Part shown: positions 24,076 through 34,091 of the stretch, piece by piece
Layout: every line of letters begins with the position of its first letter
How positions within the stretch are numbered: the first letter of the stretch is position 1
From: Larix kaempferi
Taxonomy: Eukaryota > Streptophyta > Pinopsida > Pinales > Pinaceae
Length of the DNA stretch: 64,000 nucleotides
Assembly (NCBI GenBank): GCA_027924585.1
Contig: BSBM01000486.1
Location: 42,774,501-42,838,500, forward strand
Reading direction: 5' to 3'
Notes under the pieces: generated by a model
The model's input: only the letters and a program-made list of their open reading frames with translations
Told to the model about the DNA's origin: nothing
Database searches by the model: none
Position numbers and translations under genes: made by a program

Positions 24076-25935
24076 TCCATAGTAGAGCCTTGACCTATAA
24101 TGGTTAGGTGGCGCAGTTTCCTTCCATTGGTCGATGACCCAGACGAATGTGCTGGATCGGCACTGTAGAGGGCCAACCAGGTAGGGGACGGGTTGGGCAC
24201 CACCAAATGCTTGGTAAATCCAGCCGATGGGGAGGTGACTAGTTAAGCATTAACTATATCCAAGTCCATAGGCGATTCCAAGGCTTGCAAAGCGAAGCAG
24301 GACCCTGTGGACCAGAGGAGAAATGCACAATACAGATAAGTATTCATTTTCATTTATGTCTTGTTTGGAATAATGAAGATTTCGGGTATAAATATTTTAA
24401 CAACTAAGCTGATACACTATCGTTTCTTTGTTGGAAACCTTGGTCATTGCAGGAAGGAAAGACCTTGAAAGACTATAAATTGCTGGTAAATCCAGAGAGT
24501 AAATGAGTGGGCGATATAAATTATTGAGAAATCCAGGGAGTAGTTGGTTGAACACTATAAAGTTCTTGATAAGTCCAGAGAGTGACTAGATGGGTATTCA
24601 CTACTTAATATTGTCAAATAGTGTGTATGCTAGCCCCATTACCCGTTAAACAATTGATAAAACCAGTCAGCATATTGGCCTGGCATTGCTTATTCGAATG
24701 ATTGTGGAGTAGCCTACATGCTGGCTCAACATTCATAATTGTATCCACGGGAAATCCAATGCTTGTAAAGCAAAGAAGGAGCCGCTTATTTATTATGAAT
24801 ACACGTGTGTATATGATTTGATTATGATTTCTTAAACTCTTGTCTAGAGAAAAACCTATGAAAATACACTAAACATGTGAATTGATTCAATGTTTGAGTG
24901 TAGGTATTGCTGGAAGAAAGGATTATGAAAGCATATGGAGGATGCATGTGGACATGTGACCATCCTAAAGAGAGCTCAGTATGAGCAGTAATGAAAGATG
25001 GTGCTAGTGGACATGTGTGGGTCCTAGCAGCCAGAGGTTCTGTAAGCAACAATGGGAAGGGTTCCCTAGCTGAAAAGCATTAGACAGACCTTAGACACTA
25101 AGTGTCATAGCCAAGAAAGGGAAAGGAAAGCATTCACATTGAAGTGAAAGAGGCTAAGGAGCATAGAACCTCAAGTGATGGTGTGGCTCCGGATTGGAAC
25201 AAGACTAAGAGGGGGAAACTCTTACTCTCCTCTTTCCTTTTTGACTGATGCATCTTAGAAACAAAGGATTGTTGAGTGCATGTCATAGCTAAAAATATAT
25301 TGCGTTTAATTGCTTGGAATGAATCGTGAATGCTGAAATAGTTATTTTCCTGTGAAAGGGTGAACATGAATGAGTTCATGTGTATGTTGGGAAAGCATGA
25401 AAAGTGTGGAAGTATCATGAGTGAAGAATGGACTTTCCATGTCAATTAGAAAAATAATTGACTAATTTTAATATTGTGTTATGCTTGTCCTAACAGGAAT
25501 TGCCATGATGAGTCTCATAGACGAGACATTGAAAGCCATTGTTGCGGATTTTACTAGACAAATGATTGCTAGTGAGAAAAGTGAGAGCCAGTTGTACACA
25601 TTGATCATGGCAGCAGACCAAAAGCTATTTGGCTGGAAAATATTCCTAAATAGTTGTCGGGACAACAAGAAAGATGGCATCCATGAAATTTCAAACTTGT
25701 AGATCAGCTGGAAGGTAAATACAAGAAATGGATCGCTGTAGAGCAATGCCCACCTGCAGAGATGGTAGATCAAATCCAGCAGGAGCAGTTGTGGAAGCCA
25801 AACGACTTGGTCCCGAAGGTTCAAGGTAAAGAGATGAACGCAGGGCAGACCTGCCACCAGTTGTGAATTTTGAGGCATGTGTAGAGTAGGTATATATTTC
25901 GAAGTGTTGGAACACCGAGGACGGTGTTATTCCAA
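24076..25935 (+). other. 3' internal region of element D, no recognised gene
   Basis: A diverged 60-bp-like repeat (AAATCCAGAGAGTA...) occurs at 24480-24600. The frame at 25481-25702 (73 codons, MLVLTGIAMMSLIDETLKAI) has normal-looking composition and could be a remnant of a gag or unknown frame, but shows no diagnostic motif. Confidence 0.45.
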
Positions 25936-25946
25936 GGGGAGGGGTA
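25936..25946 (+). other. Polypurine tract of element D
   Basis: GGGGAGGGGTA ends directly at the 3' LTR, the site for plus-strand priming. Confidence 0.8.
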
Positions 25947-27333
25947 TGTCACATCCCCATCTTGACCCTATAGCATTAAAATGTAAATGATGTAATATTG
26001 TTATAAAATCATGGTGAGGAGCTCAAGGCCAAGGCCCCGCCATCAATTTATTGGTGCATACGATTTGCGTGCTAGCCAGACACATTGGAATATCAACATC
26101 ATGTAAATATGCATTTTAATAAAATACCCACAACTAGCTATGCAATGCAACAAAGAGATGGGGGCATGATTTTACAAGGAATTGGGAGGGACAAAATTGA
26201 AACCCTTGAGCCAATCAAGTCAAGCCAAGTGTCAATGAGAGAACCCATCAAACCTTCAATTACCCATGTTGATTGTTGTACCCAATCATTCATTCTCCCA
26301 AGAATTGGTTGAGGTAGTTAATGCCTTGGGAATGGAGAGGTATGGCTATCCAAATTCGAGTATGGGCAAGCCACCCTTCATGGAAACACGTGTTTGGCTT
26401 CCTTGGCAAGAAAAGAGCCAGGAATTTGCTCCCCAAGCCATTACCCATCAACCAATTCTTCCTCTCTCACATTTTTGGGAGCTTCCTGGGCATTTTTCCT
26501 CCATGTTTTCCTGTGTTTTCCTTGTTTTTCAGTTGGGGAGAGGGAGTTTTTGTGTTGTAGAGTGGCTGGGAGTATGGGAGTGTGATTTGGGGTTTCATTG
26601 GGGTCGTTTTTTCCATTGAGATGCCCAAAATACCCATGGAAAATCGGGTTCGTTCCTTGTGGACGATTTCCCCATCCATAATCTGTTTTTGGTGTGCCCA
26701 CGTTTTGGGGAAAATCTATGGCCATCTTGTTTGTGAATTCCATTGCTGGAAATGTGTATCCATGCCCAATGTTTGTGCTTGCTGTGTGAGAAATGAATAT
26801 GTTGGGTATGGGTTATGGGTATCTGTTGTTTTGGCTTGAGATTGAGTGCAAGCATTTAGGGTTCTAATGTAGCCTGATAAACCCAGCTATGTACTGGCTT
26901 GGCTGAAATGAAATGGTTAATAAGTTGTGAATGAGATAAATGTCCCATTTTCCTTGTAAGAATCATGCCCAGCTCAGGGGTGGCCTTCGGATGGACTGAG
27001 TATATGCCGTCAAAGAGCCTACGGTTGGGTGGAACGTTGCAGCGACATAGCTAGTCATTTGGGATAATTGCACAACAAAAATAAGTGTTTTCTATCTATG
27101 TATTTACTTTTGAAATGTTATAATTTGATGGATGATTTAATATGTTGAATGCATACAAAAAAATGTGTGTGGATGAAGTCTTAATTCTGCTGTGCATATT
27201 GATTTAATTTGCATCTACACACCTCTGAATTTATGTGTGTGAATAAGATGAATGGGCTGAATTTTTATGAAAAGCCCTAGGAATAGACATCACGTTCTCT
27301 CCCTTGCTGGGTCTGATGGGAGGGTATGTGATA
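25947..27333 (+). repeat. 3' LTR of element D (1387 bp)
   Basis: Full-length match to 18343-19727 with the same ends (TGTCACAT...ATGTGATA). Differences are mostly single-base substitutions, many of them transitions. Confidence 0.92.
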
Positions 27334-27338
27334 GTTAG

Positions 27339-27890
27339 TATACATCAAATGAATTCTTAACATATTGTCAGGAAAAAGGAATAAGGAGACAATTCACTAA
27401 CTTCTATACTCCACAACAAAATGGAGTAACATAAATAATGAATCAAACATTATTGGGAATGGCTAGAGCAATGTTATCTTTCAAAGGATTAAGTTCAAGT
27501 TATTGGGCTGAGGCACTACATATAGTAGTTTATTTGAGAAATTGGTCTCCTTCTTCATCTTTGGATAGAATTACTCCTTATAAGGATTGGTATGGATTCA
27601 AACCTATGATTAAACATCTAATATTTTTTGGTTCAACTTGTTATGCCCTTGTTCCAAAGGAAAAGCAAACTAAGTTAGATTCTTTAAGTATTAAATGCAT
27701 TCTAATTGGATATTTTGAACAAAAGAAGGGATATAGAATTTTATCATATGGAAAGTTTATTGTTCACAAAGATTTTATTTTTTATGAAACATAAAGTCTA
27801 AGTGTGGAAGAAATTGAAAATCATCTTAGTCACTTAGAACAAAAAGTAACTAAGGAACATCAACGAATGCAACACTTAAAAAAATAAAGG
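27339..27890 (+). pseudogene. C-terminal integrase of element C
   Basis: Continues the integrase frame after D: SNEF, then FYTPQQNGV, a broken stretch with a TAA near 27430, then MNQTLLGMARAMLSF, YWAEALHIVVYLRN, the copia integrase tail with a G-x-x-x-Y-x-x-L pattern (KQTKLDSLSIKCILIGYFEQKKGYR) and FYET before TAA 27792. A further Lys/Gln-rich linker runs to about 27890. Strand transfer would be lost because the second catalytic Asp is mutated upstream and the segment with the Glu is broken. Confidence 0.85.
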
Positions 27891-28132
27891 GATGATCATT
27901 GGTTTGAATGATTTGGTCTTCAAATGAGCAGGTTGAAGATAAAGATACAACAAATTCTTCACAAGTTAACTTAGAGGATTCAAATCAAGTTAACATTGAT
28001 GAAAATTCTATGGAGGTTAATTCATCTCAAGTTGCACATAGGGCACCGAAGTGGGCAACTAAATTACTTCAAAAGGCTAAGTCTGATGAGAAACATAAAA
28101 CGGGTACGAGTTTTCAAATGAATTAGTGGAAT

Positions 28133-29687
28133 TTGGGTTCACATAAATTTTCTCTTTCTTCTAATGAGACATCTTCTTTTGCTGAGGTAGTTGAATATGA
28201 TGAATGGAGGGAAACTATAAAAAATGAATATTATGAAGTGATAAAAAATCAGAATTGGAATATTGTTGAGTGTCCAAAGGAAGTTAAACCCATAGGTTGC
28301 AAGTGGGTTTGCAAAATTAAGTACAAGGAAAATGGAGAAATTGATAAGTATAAAGAAATATTGGTGGCAAATGGATTTGCAGAAAAAGAAGGGATTGATT
28401 ATGAAGAAAATTTTGCTCCAACAACAAAGTGGAATACTATCATGGTTGTAACAACTTTAGGTGCACAAAATGGTTGGAAAGTTCACCAAATGGATGTAAA
28501 GAGTGCATTTTTGAATGGTGATTTGCAGGAGGATGTTTATATGACTCAACCCCCTGGTTTTGAGGTTCCAGGAGAAGAAAGGAAAGTTTGTAAATTGGTT
28601 AAGGCATTGTATGGGTTAAAGCAAGCTTCCAGAGCTTGGTATGCTAAAATGGATGCCTATCTACAGAAAGTTCGATTTATCCACAGTGAGTCAATTGACA
28701 GTTTGTATGTTTGAATCCAGGAAAATAACTTAATAATTTTGGCTATGTATGTTGATGATTTGATGATAACAGGTAATAATGATGATCATATTTTTCAGGT
28801 TAAGCAAGAACTTAAAACATGTTTTTAAATGACATACTTGGGTTCATTAGCATCTTGGAATTGAAGTTGTTCAAAGGGAAAGAAGCATATTCATTTCTCA
28901 ATATAAGTATATTTTTGAAAAGTTGAAGAAGTTTGGAATGGAGGAGTGTAAGCCAGCTATTACCCCCATGGAGCAAAAATTAAAACTTTCTAAGTTAGAA
29001 GGGGGGGAACTTGTTAATAGTACTAGTTATCAAAAGTTAATTGGAATTTTGATCTACTTGATTAATACTCGACCAAACTTATCTTTTTAAGTTAGAATTA
29101 TTTCAAGGTATATGCAGGAATCCAGGGAAAGTCATTGGAATGCAACAAAAAGGGTACTAAGGTATCTTCAAAGAACAAAATATTTTGGACTTGATTTTAA
29201 AAGGAACAATTTTTTTAGACTTGTTGGGTTTTCATATGCAGATTTTGCTGGAGATATTGATGATAGAGAATTTACCTCGGGTTACTTAATGAATTTGGGA
29301 TAGGTTGCTGTGTCATGGAGTTGTAAAAAGCAGGATACAATTGCAAATTCTACAGCAGAAGATGAATATATATCAGCTTGGGAAGCATCTTGTGAAATAG
29401 TTTGGCTATGAAGAATTTTATAGGATCTTAAAGTTGTTCAAAACAAAGCTACTTCATTATTTATCGACAGTAAGTTAGCCATTAAGTTAGCCAAAACAAC
29501 AGTTTTTCATTTGAAGACAAAGCATGTTGATACTAAGTATCATTACAGTCGAACTCTTATCATCAAGGAAATCATCAAGCCAAAGTATTGTCCATCGGGA
29601 GATCAAATTGAAGATATCTTCACCAAATCTCTTTGAAGGGTTAACTTTACTAAGTTCAAAAATGAACTCGGTATTTGTTCTAAATAA
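28133..29687 (+). pseudogene. Reverse transcriptase and RNase H of element C
   Basis: Reverse transcriptase starts with a copia signature (WRETIKNEYYEVI, GCKWVCKIKY), then KWNTIMVV, VHQMDVKSAFLNGDL and KALYGLKQASRAWY. A TGA near 28712 precedes the intact catalytic YVDD at 28748-28759. A frameshift follows near 28855. RNase H is recognisable from YADFAGD (about 29235), SWSCKKQDTIANSTAEDEY and IEDIFTKSL, ending at 29687. The broken frame and stops at about 29300 and 29410 make it inactive. Confidence 0.88.
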
Positions 29688-29697
29688 GTTTTGGATC

Positions 29698-29708
29698 AAA
29701 GGGGGGAT
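29698..29708 (+). other. Polypurine tract of element C
   Basis: AAAGGGGGGAT lies directly upstream of the 3' LTR. Confidence 0.8.
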
Positions 29709-29959
29709 TGTTAGAAATTATGATCCAAAACATGTTTTTTAGTTTTAGTTTAGTAAACTTTGTTGTAAAAGGATACCTACACACTCACGTGATTATGTGA
29801 GCTATCCTTAGTCAGTTTTAGGTAACAATTTTATAGTTATTTATTTTGGTTTATTTAAACCCATATCACATGAGGTTGACGTGTTCTTAGCCCTCATGTT
29901 TTTTATGTAACTTTTTTCCTCCATGTTAATAAAGTTACGTGTCTGAGGACACTTTGTCA
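29709..29959 (+). repeat. 3' LTR of element C (251 bp)
   Basis: It begins TGTTAGAAATT and ends TTTGTCA. The right edge is fixed by the AATCA duplication and by the resumption of the E gag frame at 29965. Confidence 0.85.
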
Positions 29960-29964
29960 AATCA

Positions 29965-30615
29965 AAGAGTTCCATGAGTTGAAATTGGAACAAATGACCA
30001 AGGAGGAATATGTCAATAAATTCTTGGAGTTGTTAAGATATGTTAAGTTGATCAGAGATGATAAAATCAAAATTCAACATTTTCTAAGTGGGTTACCTTA
30101 GTCATACAAGGAAAAAATTGATTTTGAAGAACCTCAAACACTAGATGAGACCATAAGGAAGGCCAAGTATTGTTATGATAAAAAAAGCATGCTAGAATTT
30201 CATAAGACATGGAAGGAAAATAAATATGAGAAGTTTGAACAAAGAAAGAAAGGATTCAAGCCTCTTCATTTTAGAAATCAACAAAGACAACCACCATAGG
30301 GTGTGACTAAGACAACTAGGATGATGTGAGACAGGACAAGAGAGCCAAGAATGCCACTTCAATGTTGGGGATGTTGAGAGGACCATTTGATTAGAAATTG
30401 TCCGCATCAAAATGGGAATGCAAAGCATGGTCAGAACATCCAAGAGGCTGAAATTGTGGGTTAAGTGGAAGGGATTGTCCCTAGAATCTATGGCTCTCTA
30501 GAGGATCTCCAAGCAGACCATCAATTAGTTGTGGTTGATGTTGGAGGCAACATTGCTAACAAATATATTTCAATTTTGATTGACCTTGGGTATACTCACA
30601 ATTATATCACTCTAT
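29965..30615 (+). pseudogene. Gag C-terminus and protease start of element E
   Basis: This resumes the gypsy gag after element C: KEFHELKLEQMTKEEYVNKF, then FLSGLP, a basic linker and a zinc knuckle near 30360-30400 in which one position is now a stop (CWGC-stop-EDHLIRNCP). The start of the protease follows (ISILIDLGYTHNYI), where the catalytic D-S-G reads D-L-G. Stops at 30100, 30298 and 30377 kill the frame. The segment ends at the presumed insertion point of F. Confidence 0.8.
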
Positions 30616-30958
30616 TGGAGGAGCCTAGTTGACTTGCTGACTAGGTCCTCCAACCGACCACCGTCGGGTCAGTCCTATGGAAACAATCGATCGATTAAGC
30701 CGACATAACTACTTTTGTAACTGAATACATGATTGTAAAACATTATATATAGGATGGTGAGTCATTAATCAAGAAGGATACCATTACTTTGTATATATAT
30801 TCTGGCTACGATATAATATAATTGTTGCTACTATTCCCTTTACTTTGGTATGTTCTCTTGTATAATGATATGAATACATTATATTCTATCTTCATGTTGT
30901 TATAATCCATGTAATCCCTTAGATTACAAAATTGGTTTCGTTGTTGGTTGTACTATCA
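30616..30958 (+). repeat. LTR-like start of element F
   Basis: It begins TGGAGGAGCC in the middle of the E protease frame and could end TACTATCA at 30958. It contains TATATATAGG (about 30744-30753) as a plausible TATA box. The first 39 bases form a stem-loop (TTGGAGGAGCCTAGT against ACTAGGTCCTCCAA). No PBS was recognised after it and no partner LTR lies in the window, so the LTR call is tentative. Confidence 0.4.
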
Positions 30959-30987
30959 TGATTAGAAGATGAGGGCGTCTGTATAAA

Positions 30988-31529
30988 ATGATAAGCGAAG
31001 AAGACATCAAAGAATGGTGGAAGAGGAAAGTAACAAATTACATTCAAAACTATGACAAGAGAAACAAATTGTCAATAGCGCAATCCTGTGAAAGATTCTT
31101 TATCGAAATGCACCTGAATTTTATTGAAGCCGTTCCACATGAATTGAAGAATTTGATCGACCACATTAATGAGAAAAATAGACCCAGTCAATGAAATGTT
31201 GCTGATGCACAAAATCACCAATGACGGAAGAAAAAAACCTGTATGACTGGCTATACAACATATGCGATGAATTCTGTGAAGAACAAGATATTGAAGAAAG
31301 ACCTTCCCTCGATGATGTCAAGACAATATTTTATGACAACCTCCATGAATCGTTCTTCATTACCATACCGAAGTTGTTATTTAAATTTTTGATTGGACAC
31401 GAAGTTGGCCATATAGTCAAAGCACAACCACTATTGGAGCCACCAATAAATTCAAATTGGCAACATAAGAAGAAAGAATGGGAATGTTTCATTCAAGAAC
31501 ACCTATGGGAATATTTCCTCAACAAATGA
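30988..31529 (+). pseudogene. Unknown gene of element F, N-terminal part
   Basis: Two consecutive frames, 30988-31194 (MISEEDIKEWW) and 31221-31529 (MTEEKNLYDWL), look like real protein: acidic, helical, with Trp near the start. They may be two copies of one domain of about 55 residues: each begins E-E followed by a Trp, then a Ser, Phe residues and a Pro before a hydrophobic end. Stops separate them. The frame ends with FIQEHLWEYFLNK, then a stop. I do not recognise the family. As the first frame after an LTR-like sequence it could be a gag, but no zinc knuckle or capsid motif is seen. Confidence 0.45.
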
Positions 31530-33210
31530 GCTGATTATTTGAGACTGTCTCCGTCACCCTATAGTATTCTGGTCGACAATGGGGGGGGCAATGACCATGT
31601 GAAATGAGTAGATAGAGAGATGACTATATTTTACGACGAGAAATAAAAAGATGAAGCTTTCCAAAAAGACCAGTTCACTTCGATGAGAGAGAAATACAAC
31701 CAATTATTAGCCGTCTGCAGATATTCAAAAGATACAAAGAGAAAAAAGATTCAAGAGACAAGAGGAACTTAGAGATATCAGGAGTCCACTAAAGGAGAAC
31801 ATAATTATGAAGGAACCAAAAAGAAAAGTCGAGCTGCCAAAAGACCTACATGAGTTGAAGAAAAGTCGACCAGGGAATGAAGAAGGTGAGGAGCCAATGC
31901 CGGTTGGAAGTCCATGGTCTATGGAACTGACCCCATAGTTGAACATTGCAATCCATGACGTAATGAATCCTATGTTTGTTATACCGATGCTTATACCAAA
32001 TGGACCCAGTGTTATAGAAATTGTCGAATGTGACTTGTGGCTTGGACCGGGTGTTAGTATCATTTATAGTCATCTCGAAGAATATGGATAGATTTTGGAT
32101 CGACTAATGATCTCAAGACCTAAACGTGGGAATTTGATCACTTTTATGCCAGAATATAGTCATAATTTTTTCAATCTATTCTACTTTTAACGTGTGGAGG
32201 TACCCCCATTGCCAGCAATATTATCGATTCAAGCGTCTGACCAATCGAAAGTCCTACCTGTTAGAAGAGTATTTCAAAGAAGTTAAGTTGTCTTGGGAAT
32301 TGCAGTCACTCTAAATAGTAAGTCAGTGTAAATTCAAATTGGGAACATAAGGAGAAAGAATGGGAATGTTTCATTCAATAATGTTAGTGGGAATATTTCC
32401 TCAGCAAATGAGTTGACTATTGGAGATTGTCTCCGTCACCCTGTAGTAGGCAGGTTGAAAATGGGGGGGGGGGCACCGACCATGTGAAATGAGTAGATAG
32501 AGAGATGACTATATTTGACGATGAGAAATAAAAAGATGAATCTTTCCAAGAAGACCAATCCACTTCGATGAGAGAGAAATACAACCAGTTATTATCTGTC
32601 TGCAGATATTCAAAAGATCAAAAGAGAAAAAATATTCAAGAGACAAGAGGAACTTAGAGATATCAAGAGTCCACTGAAGAAGAAGATAATTATGAAAGAA
32701 CCAAAAAGAAGAGTCGAGCTTCCAAAAGACCTACCTGAGTCGAAGAAAATTCAACCAGGGATGAAGAAGGTGAGGAGCCAATGCCGGTTGGAAGTCCATG
32801 GTCTATGGAATTGATCCCAAAGTTGAACATTGCAATCCCTGACATAATGAATCCTCTGTTTGTTATACCAATTCTTATATAAAATGGACCTAGTGTTAGA
32901 TAAATTGTCAAATGTGACTTGGGGATTAGACCGTGTGCTAGTATCATCTATAGTCAGCTCGAAGAATATGGACATATTTTGGATCGACTGATGATATCAA
33001 GACCTGAACGTGGGAATTTGATCACTTTTATTCCATAATATAGTCATAAGTTTTTCAATTTATTCTACTCTGAACATGTGGAGGTACCCCCCTGCCAACA
33101 ATATTATCGATTCAAGCATCTGACCAGCCAGAAGTCCAACTTGTTAGAAGAGTCTTTCAAAGAAGTTAAGTTGTCCCGGGAATTGCAGTCACTCCAGATA
33201 GTAAGTCAGT
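31447..33210 (+). repeat. 882-bp direct tandem duplication
   Basis: Copy 1 is 31447-32328 and copy 2 is 32329-33210; both start TAAATTCAAATTGG and end GTAAGTCAGT. The unit is exactly 294 codons. The copies have diverged by many substitutions (very roughly 10%) and the G-run in each has changed length (31577 and 32463 regions). The left boundary lies inside the unknown F gene. Confidence 0.88.
31750..32290 (+). pseudogene. Unknown gene of element F, C-terminal part (first copy)
   Basis: A plus-strand frame with few stops reads RQEELRDIRSPLKE, a basic linker (KEPKRKVELPKDL), GEEPMPVGSPWSMEL and a folded-looking segment (NIAIHDVMNPMFVIPM, GPGVSIIYSHLEEYG, LDRLMISRPKRGNLITFM, VEVPPLPAILSIQ). Stops at 31936, 32089 and near 32188 break it. 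The same protein is readable in the second copy (about 32632-33170) with different damage, which supports it as a real former coding region. No family was recognised. Confidence 0.45.
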
Positions 33211-33218
33211 CTTATCCG

Positions 33219-33931
33219 TGTCAAATTCCACAGGAGGAAATCACTTTAGCTTGAACAAACCTCACAATTTCACTCAAAGAATTGCAGATAAGAAGAGATA
33301 GAATATGATCAAAATTCACACATGAAACTCAAAGAATGTGGAAAAATGTTGTAATTACGTTCATCAGCTATAAGCTAGCAAAAATATGAGAGTACAATAG
33401 AATGGATTCAATATTAGTGAAGGTAATTCCAATTCTCCTCAAGGCATGGTTTGGATTGCAGTGGAACGATCACCCAATCAGTGGTAGTGGCCACCGATAG
33501 TCAAAGATCAGTGAAATGCGAGTCTAACTAAGTCTAACTTATGCATGTGAGCACTAATCTAGGGAATTAGACTCCAAGGGTGCATGAAAAAATGTGAGTA
33601 GTCAAGTGGCACTCCGATATAGACAACTGGGAGCTACAATCAGTTAACTGAGCAATCAATGCATGAACTGACTAATCAATGCATGAACTAATTGATGAGG
33701 TCCTAGAGGTTTGTAGTAAGGCGCATTAGTATCTAGATGATGAAAAAAATGTGCATTAGGTAGGTAGGAGGGATACTGATGGCTAGAGACAAGCTCCAGG
33801 GGGCTCAAAACTGAGGAATAGGGGCTAGGATACTACCATACTGATGACTGGATGCATGCATGCATGCAGAATGCATACAGAATGCATGCAATGCATGAAA
33901 ATACAATAATTATGGTGAAAATATTCCAACA
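33219..33931 (-). repeat. LTR of array A, outer 3' LTR of A1 (713 bp)
   Basis: On the minus strand it begins TGTTGGAATATT and ends AATTTGACA. A G-rich PPT lies immediately upstream (33932-33940). Its left neighbour is the F duplication. The target duplication could not be tested, as the array's other end is outside the window. Confidence 0.88.
33848..33896 (-). promoter_or_regulatory. Cluster of CATGCATG (RY-type) motifs in the A LTR
   Basis: ATGCATGCATGCATGCAGAA and following ATGCATGCAATGCATG lie about 40-80 bp inside the LTR start, in the U3 part. The same cluster is in the LTR at about 61043-61085 but is lost in 37006-37688. CATGCATG is the known plant RY element bound by B3-domain factors active in seeds. 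A role here is inferred. Confidence 0.5.
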
Positions 33932-33940
33932 CCCCCCCAC
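33932..33940 (-). other. Polypurine tract of A1
   Basis: The minus strand reads GTGGGGGGG just before the LTR. Matching sites are at 37689-37695 (mutated) and 61120-61126. Confidence 0.75.
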
Positions 33941-34091
33941 AAGCAGGATTATGAGGAAATATAACTGAAAACATAGGGCCCTGGTAACTGAGACAAAAGG
34001 TCACCCCGTACAACAATCTAAACAAAAGTGAGGAAAGAGGGAAAACCCAGTGGGAACAAACCCCCCCTCAAGATAGACAGTAAAAGTCTAA

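Larger units (their letters stand above)
18343..27333 (+). mobile_element. Element D: non-autonomous LTR retrotransposon without gag-pol
   Basis: LTRs are 18343-19727 and 25947-27333. The target duplication is GTCAG (18338-18342) and GTTAG (27334-27338), differing by one C-to-T change. The integrase frame of C is continuous once D and one repeat are removed. A PBS (19731) and a PPT (25936-25946) are present. The internal 6.2 kb has no recognisable gag, protease, reverse transcriptase or integrase, only repeats and short frames. This is the pattern of a large non-coding LTR derivative moved by enzymes of a relative. E has LTRs of the same length and similar ends. Confidence 0.88.
14814..29959 (+). 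mobile_element. Element C: Ty1/copia retrotransposon, split by element D
   Basis: LTRs begin TGTTAGAAATT at 14814 and 29709. The target duplication AATCA lies at 14809-14813 and 29960-29964, and the E gag frame is continuous across it. Internal order is gag 16441, protease and integrase 17476, insertion of D (18343-27333), the rest of integrase, reverse transcriptase, RNase H to 29687, PPT, 3' LTR. Protease before integrase before reverse transcriptase is the copia order. Many in-frame stops make it inactive. Confidence 0.9.
10980..30615 (+). mobile_element. Element E: Ty3/gypsy retrotransposon, split by element C
   Basis: The order is 5' LTR 10980-12364, PBS 12368-12379, leader, gag 13761-14813, insertion of C (14814-29959), then the rest of gag and the start of protease (29960-30615). 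The host frame continues across C when one copy of the AATCA duplication is removed, which shows that both gag halves are one gene. E is cut at 30615-30616 by element F; its reverse transcriptase, integrase and 3' LTR are not seen. Confidence 0.75.
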
